Source of the DNA: an uncultured Planctomycetales bacterium
GTDB taxonomy: Bacteria > Planctomycetota > Planctomycetia > Isosphaerales > Isosphaeraceae
Length of the DNA stretch: 5,336 nt
Direction: 5' to 3'
Assembly: GCA_937997355.1 (NCBI GenBank)
Contig: CALKTZ010001127.1
Location: 1 to 5,336, forward strand
The translations under genes were made by a program, and so were the position numbers. The notes beneath the pieces are model-generated. The model worked only from the letters and a program-made list of their open reading frames with translations. It was not told the origin of the DNA and made no database searches. Of the stretch, positions 1 through 4,988 are shown piece by piece; the first letter of the stretch is position 1, and the number at the start of each line of letters is the position of its first letter.

Positions 1-14
1 AAATCGATCGGCCC

Positions 15-44
15 TTGGGAAACGGATCGGGCATCGAGTATCAT
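15..44 (+). promoter_or_regulatory. Weak sigma70-like promoter candidate upstream of the oxidoreductase gene
   Basis: TTGGGA at 15-20 (4 of 6 to TTGACA) is followed after 18 bases by TATCAT at 39-44 (5 of 6 to TATAAT). It lies about 120 bases before the chosen start at 164, in sequence with no recognisable gene. The match is by eye, and planctomycete promoters are poorly defined, so it is only a candidate. Confidence 0.25.
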
Positions 45-150
45 AAGGCGACGCGGGGACCGCCCGGCCGGGTGGACTCTCCCCCCTCCTTCCCAAACCG
101 TGGACATTGCACTCAATGGGTCTTCCGGGTCCCCCTTGCCGGTCCCGGAC

Positions 151-154
151 GGAG
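151..154 (+). promoter_or_regulatory. Ribosome binding site that sets the oxidoreductase start
   Basis: GGAG at 151-154 lies 9 bases before ATG 164. The upstream in-frame ATG at 107 would add 19 residues ahead of the Tat signal and has no such site. The in-frame ATG at 179 has only a weak purine run before it. This favours 164. Confidence 0.6.
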
Positions 155-163
155 CAGAACGCG

Positions 164-1744
164 ATGAAGAATACCGGTATGAACCGCCGCCAGTTCTTGA
201 ATCGCTCGCTGGCGGCCGGAGTCGGGGCGAGCTTCGCGATCGCGGGGACCAAGTCCTCGGGCCGGGTCCTCGGCGCCAATGACACGATCCGGGTGGCCAT
301 CGCCGGGCTCAACGGCCGGGGCGGGTCGCACGTCGGCTCCTGCCTGGAGATCCCCGGCGTGGAGATCGCCTACCTGGTCGATCCCGACACTCGGGTCTTC
401 AAGAAGCGGATCAAGCAGATCGAGGAGGGCGGCAAGACGGCCCCCAGGACGGTCCAGGACGTCCGCCGCGCCCTCGACGACAAGAACGTCGACGTGGTGA
501 GCATCGCCACCCCCAACCACTGGCACTCCCTGATGACCATCTGGGGCTGCCAGGCGGGCAAGGACGTCTACGTCGAGAAGCCGTGCAGCCACAACATCCA
601 CGAAGGGCGGATCGCCGTCGACGCCGCCCGCAAGTACAACCGGATCGTCCAGCACGGCACCCAGAGCCGGTCCGACAAGCACTGGGCGCTCACGGCCGAG
701 ATCATCCGATCGGGCAAGCTCGGCAAGCTCCAGGTCTCCCGAGCCCTCTGCTACAAGAACCGCGCCTCGATCGGCATCAAGCCGAATACCGAGGCCCCCG
801 CCGAGCTGGATTACAGCCTCTGGCTCGGCCCGGCGACCGATCATCCGTTCAATGCCAACTATGTTCATTACAACTGGCACTGGTTCTGGGATTTCGGCAA
901 CGGCGACATCGGCAACCAGGGGGTCCACCAGATGGACATCGCCCGCTGGATGATCCCCGATTCGAGCAGCCCCGGCGGCAGCGCGACCTATCCGAAGTCG
1001 GTGTTGAGCCTCGGCGGCCGGTTCGGCTACACCGACCAGGGGGAGACCCCGAACACTCAGATCAGCGTGATGGACTACGGCCCGGTTCAGCTCATCTTCG
1101 AGGTCCGCGGGCTCCCGTCGAAACCGTTGCTGGGCGAGGGGGTCGGCAACATCGCCCATCTCGAAGCCGGCGCGATCGTGGGGGGCAAGACCTTCATCCC
1201 CAAGGGGAAGACCGAAGGGGTTCCCCTCAAGGATCTCGGCATCAAGGCCGAGGCCGACGTGACCCGAGGCCCCGGCGGCAGCAAGCAGGCCCATTACGCG
1301 AACTTCATCGAGGCGGTCCGCAGCCGCAAGACCGACGACCTCAACGCCGACATCCTCGAAGGGCACTATTCCAGCGCCCTCTGCCACCTGGCGAACATCT
1401 CGTATCGCCTGGGCCGGCCCGTCCCCTTCAACGAGAAGGCCAAGGCCTTCGGCGACGACAAGGACGCCTACGAGACCATCGACCGGATGGAAGAGCACCT
1501 CGGCAAGGACCACGGGCTCAATCTCGACGGCATGACCTACAACCTCGGCCGCAAGCTCAGCTTCGACGGCGCGACCGAGACCTTCGCCGGCTCACCCGCG
1601 CCTATCGGGCGCCGTTTGTCGTCCCCGAGAAGCTCTCCTGAGCGATCGGCGCGCCGTCTTTGTAAACCCGTTCGGCGGCGGCCTTCGAGTCACCGCCGAA
1701 CGGCATTGCCCCGTTCCGCGCGGGTCTCCCGACCACCGCTTTGA
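164..1744 (+). CDS. Tat-exported Gfo/Idh/MocA family oxidoreductase with frameshifted C-terminus
   Basis: Predicted NAD(P)-dependent oxidoreductase of the Gfo/Idh/MocA family, 526 residues as read. These enzymes act on sugars or cyclitols; the substrate here cannot be told. Residues 7-12 (NRRQFL), followed by a small hydrophobic stretch, form a twin-arginine signal, so the folded protein is probably exported with its cofactor. The Rossmann domain starts near residue 42, with the glycine motif GLNGRGG at 48-54. TPNHWH is at 116-121 and the family's EKP, with its catalytic-site lysine, at 138-140. The C-terminal domain includes GNQGVHQMDIARW (about 250-262, His255 and Asp258) and a helix around HYANFIEAVRSRK (377-389). 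Family resemblance holds to about Gly476. Beyond that this frame gives some 50 Arg/Ser/Pro-rich residues unlike an enzyme terminus, while the expected ending lies in another frame (1591-1641). Either the gene has mutated or the sequence contains an error. The core is intact, so activity may survive. Confidence 0.88.
   Translation: MKNTGMNRRQFLNRSLAAGVGASFAIAGTKSSGRVLGANDTIRVAIAGLNGRGGSHVGSCLEIPGVEIAYLVDPDTRVFKKRIKQIEEGGKTAPRTVQDVRRALDDKNVDVVSIATPNHWHSLMTIWGCQAGKDVYVEKPCSHNIHEGRIAVDAARKYNRIVQHGTQSRSDKHWALTAEIIRSGKLGKLQVSRALCYKNRASIGIKPNTEAPAELDYSLWLGPATDHPFNANYVHYNWHWFWDFGNGDIGNQGVHQMDIARWMIPDSSSPGGSATYPKSVLSLGGRFGYTDQGETPNTQISVMDYGPVQLIFEVRGLPSKPLLGEGVGNIAHLEAGAIVGGKTFIPKGKTEGVPLKDLGIKAEADVTRGPGGSKQAHYANFIEAVRSRKTDDLNADILEGHYSSALCHLANISYRLGRPVPFNEKAKAFGDDKDAYETIDRMEEHLGKDHGLNLDGMTYNLGRKLSFDGATETFAGSPAPIGRRLSSPRSSPERSARRLCKPVRRRPSSHRRTALPRSARVSRPPL
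1591..1641 (+). pseudogene. Displaced original C-terminus of the oxidoreductase (out of frame)
   Basis: In the frame whose codons start at 1591, the translation is LTRAYRAPFVVPEKLS followed by TGA at 1639-1641. From memory of planctomycete Gfo/Idh/MocA proteins, a C-terminus of the form LLTR.YR.PFVVP.KV directly after a short acidic linker is characteristic. The upstream gene arrives in a different frame at Gly476 (codon 1589-1591), so this segment is no longer translated with it. The usual linker between the TETF motif and LTR also seems to be missing, which suggests a small out-of-frame deletion (net 3n+1 bases) rather than a single-base slip. A sequencing error at this point would give the same picture. 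Confidence 0.7.
1668..1703 (+). terminator. Perfect 11-bp hairpin, probable original terminator of the oxidoreductase gene
   Basis: CCGTTCGGCGG (1668-1678) pairs perfectly with CCGCCGAACGG (1693-1703) across a 14-base loop. It begins 26 bases after the displaced stop at 1641, where a terminator would be expected, and is now inside the extended reading frame. No T-run follows, so it would not be a classical intrinsic terminator; a hairpin-only or factor-assisted end is possible. Confidence 0.5.
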
Positions 1745-1754
1745 ACATCTCGTG
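1733..1754 (+). repeat. Left terminal inverted repeat of the MITE-like element
   Basis: This 22-base arm is perfectly complementary to 2104-2125. Homology does not continue inward beyond base 1754. The TGA at 1742-1744 that ends the frameshifted oxidoreductase frame lies within it, so the present stop codon appears to be supplied by the element. Confidence 0.8.
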
Positions 1755-1789
1755 CCTTGCATTGAGATGAGGCGATGGGACTGGAGGAA

Positions 1790-1895
1790 GGCCGCCCCTT
1801 CAGGGCTCGAAGACAGGAGAATGAAGAGAAACGATCCTCGGCCGCCGTCACTCGGGGCGTTGCCCCGAGCTACACAAGGCCGCCCCGTCGGGGCT
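1790..1895 (-). repeat. Hairpin-box repeat unit A (reverse orientation)
   Basis: Read on the minus strand, the order is: box AGCCCCGACGGGGCGGCC (1895-1878), 8 bases ending TAG, hairpin CTCGGGGCAACGCCCCGAG (1869-1851; 8-bp stem, 3-base loop), a 43-base spacer, then box AGCCCTGAAGGGGCGGCC (1807-1790). Each 18-base box is itself a small hairpin. Unit B at 1968-2052 has the same order and nearly the same sequences in the opposite orientation. The resemblance is to short dispersed palindromic repeats of the REP type; no protein is encoded. Confidence 0.8.
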
Positions 1896-1967
1896 GGGCC
1901 GTCGTGATCGCGGATTGATTGCCTCAATCGTTCGCGGTCAACCAGGGTAGGGACCGAAGCCTTCCGG

Positions 1968-2052
1968 AGCCCTGAGGGGGCGACCTAATCTAGCCAGGGG
2001 CAACGCCCCTGGGTCGTCTTTGTCTTACGGATCGAGCCCTGCAGGGGCGACC
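1968..2052 (+). repeat. Hairpin-box repeat unit B (forward orientation)
   Basis: The order is: box AGCCCTGAGGGGGCGACC (1968-1985), TAATCTAG (1986-1993), hairpin CCAGGGGCAACGCCCCTGG (1994-2012; 8-bp stem, AAC loop), a 22-base spacer, then box AGCCCTGCAGGGGCGACC (2035-2052). The hairpin core GGGGCAACGCCCC is identical to that of unit A, while the outer three stem pairs differ but still pair (CCA/TGG against CTC/GAG). Compensatory change of that kind points to selection for the fold. After the second box come another 8 bases and a decayed hairpin, GGGGC-ATTC-GCTCC at 2065-2078, so the box-8-hairpin pattern appears to start again. Confidence 0.8.
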
Positions 2053-2103
2053 CGAACGAGTCGAGGGGCATTCGCTCCGAGTGCGACCACATCCACGATC
2101 CGA

Positions 2104-2125
2104 CACGAGATGTTCAAAGCGGTGG
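2104..2125 (-). repeat. Right terminal inverted repeat of the MITE-like element
   Basis: Perfect 22-base reverse complement of 1733-1754. The base after it begins CCTCCCGA, which nearly matches the TCTCCCGA just left of the other arm, as a target-site duplication would. Confidence 0.8.
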
Positions 2126-2176
2126 CCTCCCGACCCCGCCGAAACCGACGACCGCAGGTCTCCAAAACCAATCCAC

Positions 2177-2193
2177 CCCCCTTACCAAGGGGG
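2177..2193. repeat. Perfect 7-bp hairpin, dispersed-repeat type
   Basis: CCCCCTT (2177-2183), loop ACC, AAGGGGG (2187-2193). Sequences of the form CCCCCTTACCAAGGGGGA are, from memory, frequent intergenic palindromes in cyanobacteria and other phyla, so this is probably a copy of a dispersed repeat rather than a lemA-specific signal. It sits about 310 bases upstream of lemA. Confidence 0.55.
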
Positions 2194-2491
2194 ACGGATG
2201 CTTCCGGATTCGGAGTCCTTCGGTTGCCAGACGCCAGATGGAACTTATGCCCGGGCGTCTTAGTCGAGTGTCTCAGGAATTCTGGCGAGCGGCCAGGGGT
2301 CACAAGGAGCACAGCCCGCTTGTTCGGCGCGACAGGTTCGGTAGACTGCACGGGCGGGTCGGCGCGGCGCGGTGCGGATTGGGGCTTCGTCATCCCGGCT
2401 CCCCATTCGACGAGCGGAGCAGGGGAGGGAGGCATCTCCCGGGCCTTCCCGCCCCCGGTCGATCGATCGTGCGTGTCCAATCCCAGAAGCG

Positions 2492-2497
2492 AAGGAG
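2492..2497 (+). promoter_or_regulatory. Ribosome binding site that sets the lemA GTG start
   Basis: AAGGAG at 2492-2497 lies 7 bases before GTG 2505. In-frame alternatives are worse: GTG 2469 has no such site, TTG 2499 is only one base from the motif, and ATG 2238 would add 89 Arg/Gly-rich residues ahead of the membrane anchor. Confidence 0.75.
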
Positions 2498-2504
2498 TTT
2501 GCCC

Positions 2505-3089
2505 GTGGTCTTGTGGATTGTGGGAGGCGTGGTCCTCCTCGTGCTGATCTACATCGCCTGGACATACAACCGCCTGGTGGCCCTCGGCAAGCGGGCCGAC
2601 GGGTCCTGGAGCGACATCGACGTGCAACTGAAACGCCGATGGGACCTGATCCCGTCGCTCGTCGAGACCGTGAAGGGCTACGCCGGCCACGAGTCCAGGA
2701 CCCTGCGCGAGGTGGTCGACGCGCGGTCGACGGCGCAGCAGGCCGGCTCGGTCGCGCAGAGGGGTCAGAGCGAGGGGGGCCTCTCCTCGGCCGTGGGTCG
2801 CCTGTTCGCGATCTCCGAAGCCTATCCCGACCTCAAGGCGAGCCCCGCCTTCCGGGACCTGCACAAGTCGCTGGTCGAGATCGAGGACAACGTGCAATAC
2901 GCCCGCCGCTACTACAACGCGGTGGTCCGCGACTTCAACACCCTGACGGAAACCTTCCCCTCGACCCTCGTGGCCACGGCGACCGGCTTCTCCCCGCGTG
3001 CCTTCTTCCAGCTCGACGACGCCGAACGGGCCGCCCCCAGGGTGGATTTCAGCCCACGAGGAACCGACGCCGCGGAGAAGTCATCGTGA
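2505..3089 (+). CDS. lemA: LemA family membrane-anchored protein
   Basis: LemA family protein of 194 residues, the usual size for the family. Residues 2-20 (VLWIVGGVVLLVLIYIAWT) form one N-terminal transmembrane anchor. The LemA signature follows directly: YNRLVALGKR at 21-30, then SWSDIDVQLKRRWDLIPSLV (34-53) and ETVKGYAGHE (54-63). The second conserved block is around YYNAVVRDFNTLTETFPS (136-153), followed by the family's usual short hydrophobic/acidic ending. Known structures of the family are helical bundles, with most of the protein outside the membrane; the biochemical role is not established. The N-terminus starts at a GTG chosen for its ribosome binding site. The stop overlaps the next gene's ATG by one base (TGATG at 3087-3091), so translation is probably coupled and the two products are likely partners. 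The family assignment is firm; the role is unknown. Confidence 0.93.
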   Translation: MVLWIVGGVVLLVLIYIAWTYNRLVALGKRADGSWSDIDVQLKRRWDLIPSLVETVKGYAGHESRTLREVVDARSTAQQAGSVAQRGQSEGGLSSAVGRLFAISEAYPDLKASPAFRDLHKSLVEIEDNVQYARRYYNAVVRDFNTLTETFPSTLVATATGFSPRAFFQLDDAERAAPRVDFSPRGTDAAEKSS

Positions 3090-4846
3090 TGCGGCCAGGC
3101 TTCGCGCGCCCTCCCCTCTCCCTGTGTGCGGCATTGCTCGCGGCGATCGGCCTGCTGTCGGCGGCGTCCGACGCCCGGGGGGCCGACTCCGGCTGGACGA
3201 TCGCGAACTTCAACACCAAGCTCGACATCCGCCCCGACGCCGGGCTCGTGGTGACCGAGACGATCGATGCCGACTTCGAGATCCCCAAGCACGGGATCTA
3301 TCGCGAAATCCCCATCCGCTACGACGTGGGGCTGCATCAGTACGCCCTCCGGTTCACCCTCCTCAACGTGGACAACGGCGAGCTCGCCAAACCCTACAAG
3401 GTGGAGACCTCCTACGAGGGGGACCTCGTCCGCCTGCGGATCGGCGACGCCGCGACCTACCTCACCGGGCGGAATCGCTACCGGATCCGCTATTACATCC
3501 AACGCGCGATCCTCTGGGAAGGGAACACCGCGTGGTCGGAGCAGTCCAGCAGCGTGCTGCGATGGAACGCGACGGGGACGGGCTGGCAGGTCCCCATCCG
3601 GGGCTCGTCGGTCGTCATCCAGCTCCCGCGCGAGCTCGATGATTCGAAGCTCGGCTACGATGCCTGGACGGGGACCTTCGGCTCCAGGGGGAAGAGCTTC
3701 ACCAAGCGAAGGGACGACGCGAGGACCGTCTCGTTCCAGACCGGGCGGCTCGCGCCGGGGGAGGGGATCACCGTCGAGGTGACCATGCCGGCCGACGCCG
3801 TCACCCCCCCCGGGCGGCTCAAGCAATTCGGCTGGTGGCTCGCAGACAACTTCCCCTACGGCCTGATCCCGCTCACCCTCGGCCTCTGCGGCCTCCCCGG
3901 CATGGGGACGATCGTCGTCCACTACGAGCCGCCCGACGGGCTCAGCCCGGCCGAGGTCGGCACCCTCATCGACGAGAAGGTCGACCTCCGCGACATCTCG
4001 GCCACCATCATCGACCTGGCGGCCCGGGGCTACCTCCAAATCGAGGAGGTCGGCAAGAAGGGATGGTTCTCGTCGGACCTCGACTATCGGTTCATCAAGC
4101 AGAGATCCCCCGACGGACTCAAGCTGTTCGAGGCCAGCCTGTTCGACAAGATCTTCGAGGGACGTAGCCGGGTCTTGCTCAGCAGCCTCAACACCAAGCT
4201 CTACTCGCATATCGCAACGCTCGAACAGTCGCTCTATCGCGGGCTCAGCCTGCAGGGCTATTTCGACGGCCGACCCGATCTCGTGCGCAACAGCTATCTC
4301 GCGGGCGGGTTGGTCGCGATGGTGATCGCCTGCCTCCTCGCCGCGGGGATCCAGTTCCTGATGATCGGCCGGCTCTTCTGGACGCCGCTGATCGTCTCCG
4401 GGATCATCGGCGCGATCTCCGTCGTCGTGACGAGCGCCTACATGCCGCGCAAGACGCGGATCGCCTGGGAGAAGGTCTCCGGCCTGGAGGAATACATCCG
4501 CCGCGCCGAGGCCGAGGACATCCAGGCCCAGGAGCGGAAGAACGTGTTCGAGCGGCTCCTGCCTTATGCCATCGCGTTCGGCCTCACCAAGCACTGGGCC
4601 GGCGCCTTCGCCGACCTCTACAACGAGCCCCCCGACTGGTACCGCCCCAGCAACGCCGACAACTTCAATACCTGGATCTTCGTCGACCGCATCGATCGCT
4701 CCGTCGGCGCCATGAACACGACATTCCCCTCCCAGCCCCGCGCGACCGGCAGCGGCAGCGGCGGATCGAGCTGGAGCAGCGGCGGCTTCTCGGGGGGTGG
4801 CTCCTCGGGAGGGGGCTTCGGCGGCGGCGGCGGGGGCTCCTGGTGA
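3089..4846 (+). CDS. DUF2207 domain membrane protein with Gly/Ser-rich tail
   Basis: 585-residue DUF2207 protein. Residues 1-31 look like a Sec signal peptide (Arg residues, a hydrophobic stretch, then SDARG before ADSGW). Residues 32 to about 235 are the beta-rich extracytoplasmic DUF2207 part, including FNTKLDIRPDAGLVVTETID (41-60) and IYREIPIRY (70-78). A weak membrane segment lies at about 255-278. Then comes the conserved HYEPPDGLSPAEVGTLIDEK (278-297) and ISATIIDLAARGYLQIEE (303-320). Two stronger membrane helices span about 402-424 and 429-451. After them come YMPRKT (451-456), EEYIRRAEAED (467-477) and LLPYAIAFGLTKHWAGAF (490-507), typical of the family's C-terminal part. The last 35 residues are almost all Gly and Ser, ending GGGGSW, also usual in this family. 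GGAG at 3074-3077 is 11 bases before ATG 3089, and the start overlaps the lemA stop, implying coupling. Pairing with lemA is common across bacteria. The function is unknown, perhaps an envelope complex. Confidence 0.92.
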   Translation: MRPGFARPPLSLCAALLAAIGLLSAASDARGADSGWTIANFNTKLDIRPDAGLVVTETIDADFEIPKHGIYREIPIRYDVGLHQYALRFTLLNVDNGELAKPYKVETSYEGDLVRLRIGDAATYLTGRNRYRIRYYIQRAILWEGNTAWSEQSSSVLRWNATGTGWQVPIRGSSVVIQLPRELDDSKLGYDAWTGTFGSRGKSFTKRRDDARTVSFQTGRLAPGEGITVEVTMPADAVTPPGRLKQFGWWLADNFPYGLIPLTLGLCGLPGMGTIVVHYEPPDGLSPAEVGTLIDEKVDLRDISATIIDLAARGYLQIEEVGKKGWFSSDLDYRFIKQRSPDGLKLFEASLFDKIFEGRSRVLLSSLNTKLYSHIATLEQSLYRGLSLQGYFDGRPDLVRNSYLAGGLVAMVIACLLAAGIQFLMIGRLFWTPLIVSGIIGAISVVVTSAYMPRKTRIAWEKVSGLEEYIRRAEAEDIQAQERKNVFERLLPYAIAFGLTKHWAGAFADLYNEPPDWYRPSNADNFNTWIFVDRIDRSVGAMNTTFPSQPRATGSGSGGSSWSSGGFSGGGSSGGGFGGGGGGSW

Positions 4847-4882
4847 ATCGAGACACGGCGGGCAATCGTCGCCCCTCGGAAA

Positions 4883-4905
4883 TGCGTCGAGGACTCGCCG
4901 ACGCA
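4883..4905 (+). terminator. Hairpin 1 downstream of the lemA-DUF2207 operon
   Basis: TGCGTCG (4883-4889) pairs with CGACGCA (4899-4905) around the 9-base loop AGGACTCGC. It starts 37 bases after the DUF2207 stop, so it is a plausible operon terminator, but no T-run follows. Its loop is complementary to the loop of hairpin 2. Confidence 0.4.
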
Positions 4906-4931
4906 CCTCTGGATTGATCGACTGAGTTCGT

Positions 4932-4962
4932 CGGATGCGCCCACGAGTCCTCGGCGCATCCG
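4932..4962 (+). terminator. Hairpin 2, perfect 10-bp stem before the esterase gene
   Basis: CGGATGCGCC (4932-4941) pairs with GGCGCATCCG (4953-4962) around the 11-base loop CACGAGTCCTC. It lies 26 bases before the esterase ATG and lacks a T-run. It may end the upstream transcript or sit in the esterase leader as a control element. Its core (4936-4958) is an inverted copy of hairpin 1 at 19 of 23 positions. Confidence 0.4.
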
Positions 4963-4988
4963 GCCCAGCACAGCAAGAAGGTGAACCG

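Larger units (their letters stand above)
1733..2125. mobile_element. MITE-like fold-back element (393 bp) with 22-bp terminal inverted repeats
   Basis: A 22-base sequence at 1733-1754 (starts CCACCGCTTT, ends CATCTCGTG) recurs as a perfect reverse complement at 2104-2125. Just outside the ends, TCTCCCGA (1725-1732) and CCTCCCGA (2126-2133) match at 7 of 8 positions, as expected of a target-site duplication. The interior has no plausible gene. It holds two oppositely oriented copies of a hairpin-box repeat (1790-1895 and 1968-2052), so the whole element has a rough dyad centred near 1930. Perfect terminal repeats, a flanking direct repeat, small size and no transposase fit a non-autonomous element mobilised in trans. 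The transposase family is unknown; several IS families make 8-bp duplications. The alternative is a chromosomal palindromic repeat cluster whose flanking match is chance. Confidence 0.65.
2126..2504. other. Non-coding region between the repeat element and lemA
   Basis: These 379 bases hold no convincing gene; reading frames through them are Arg/Gly/Pro-rich with no recognisable protein. Visible structure: the hairpin at 2177-2193; a 7-bp stem AGACGCC (2229-2235) with GGCGTCT (2254-2260) across an 18-base loop; and a perfect 10-base palindrome CGATCGATCG (2460-2469). A weak promoter-like pair, TTGTTC (2320-2325) and TAGACT (2342-2347) spaced 16 bases, could serve lemA with a leader of roughly 150 bases, but the -35 matches only 3 of 6 positions. 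Confidence 0.5.

Noticed and set aside
63..72. The palindrome CCCGGCCGGG as a terminator or operator
   Set aside because: Ten-base GC palindromes are common at this composition, and there is no loop or T-run to support a terminator.
3..167. A possible 3' end of an upstream gene (open frame ending TGA 165-167)
   Set aside because: The translation shows no recognisable domain and is Pro/Arg/Gly-rich, as expected of GC-rich non-coding sequence. Too short to judge at a window edge.
113..1513. A 466-residue open frame on the minus strand across the oxidoreductase
   Set aside because: Same cause: an antisense shadow rich in Val/Ala/Asp/Gly with no motif, opposite clear Rossmann and EKP motifs.
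1733..2125. A CRISPR-like array, given the repeated boxes
   Set aside because: The boxes are few, sit in opposite orientations, vary in spacing, and no cas gene is present.
2238..2504. An N-terminal extension of LemA from ATG 2238
   Set aside because: It would put 89 Arg/Gly-rich residues before the membrane anchor. The family starts directly at the anchor, and AAGGAG lies 7 bases before GTG 2505.
2020..2547. A 175-residue + strand open frame across the repeat and non-coding region
   Set aside because: It runs through hairpin repeats and into lemA in another frame, shows no domain, and has no ribosome binding site that I can see.
2372..3088. A 5' extension of the DUF2207 frame starting at ATG 2372
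   Set aside because: It overlaps the whole lemA gene in another frame and is Arg/Pro-rich. The signal peptide and ribosome binding site place the start at 3089.
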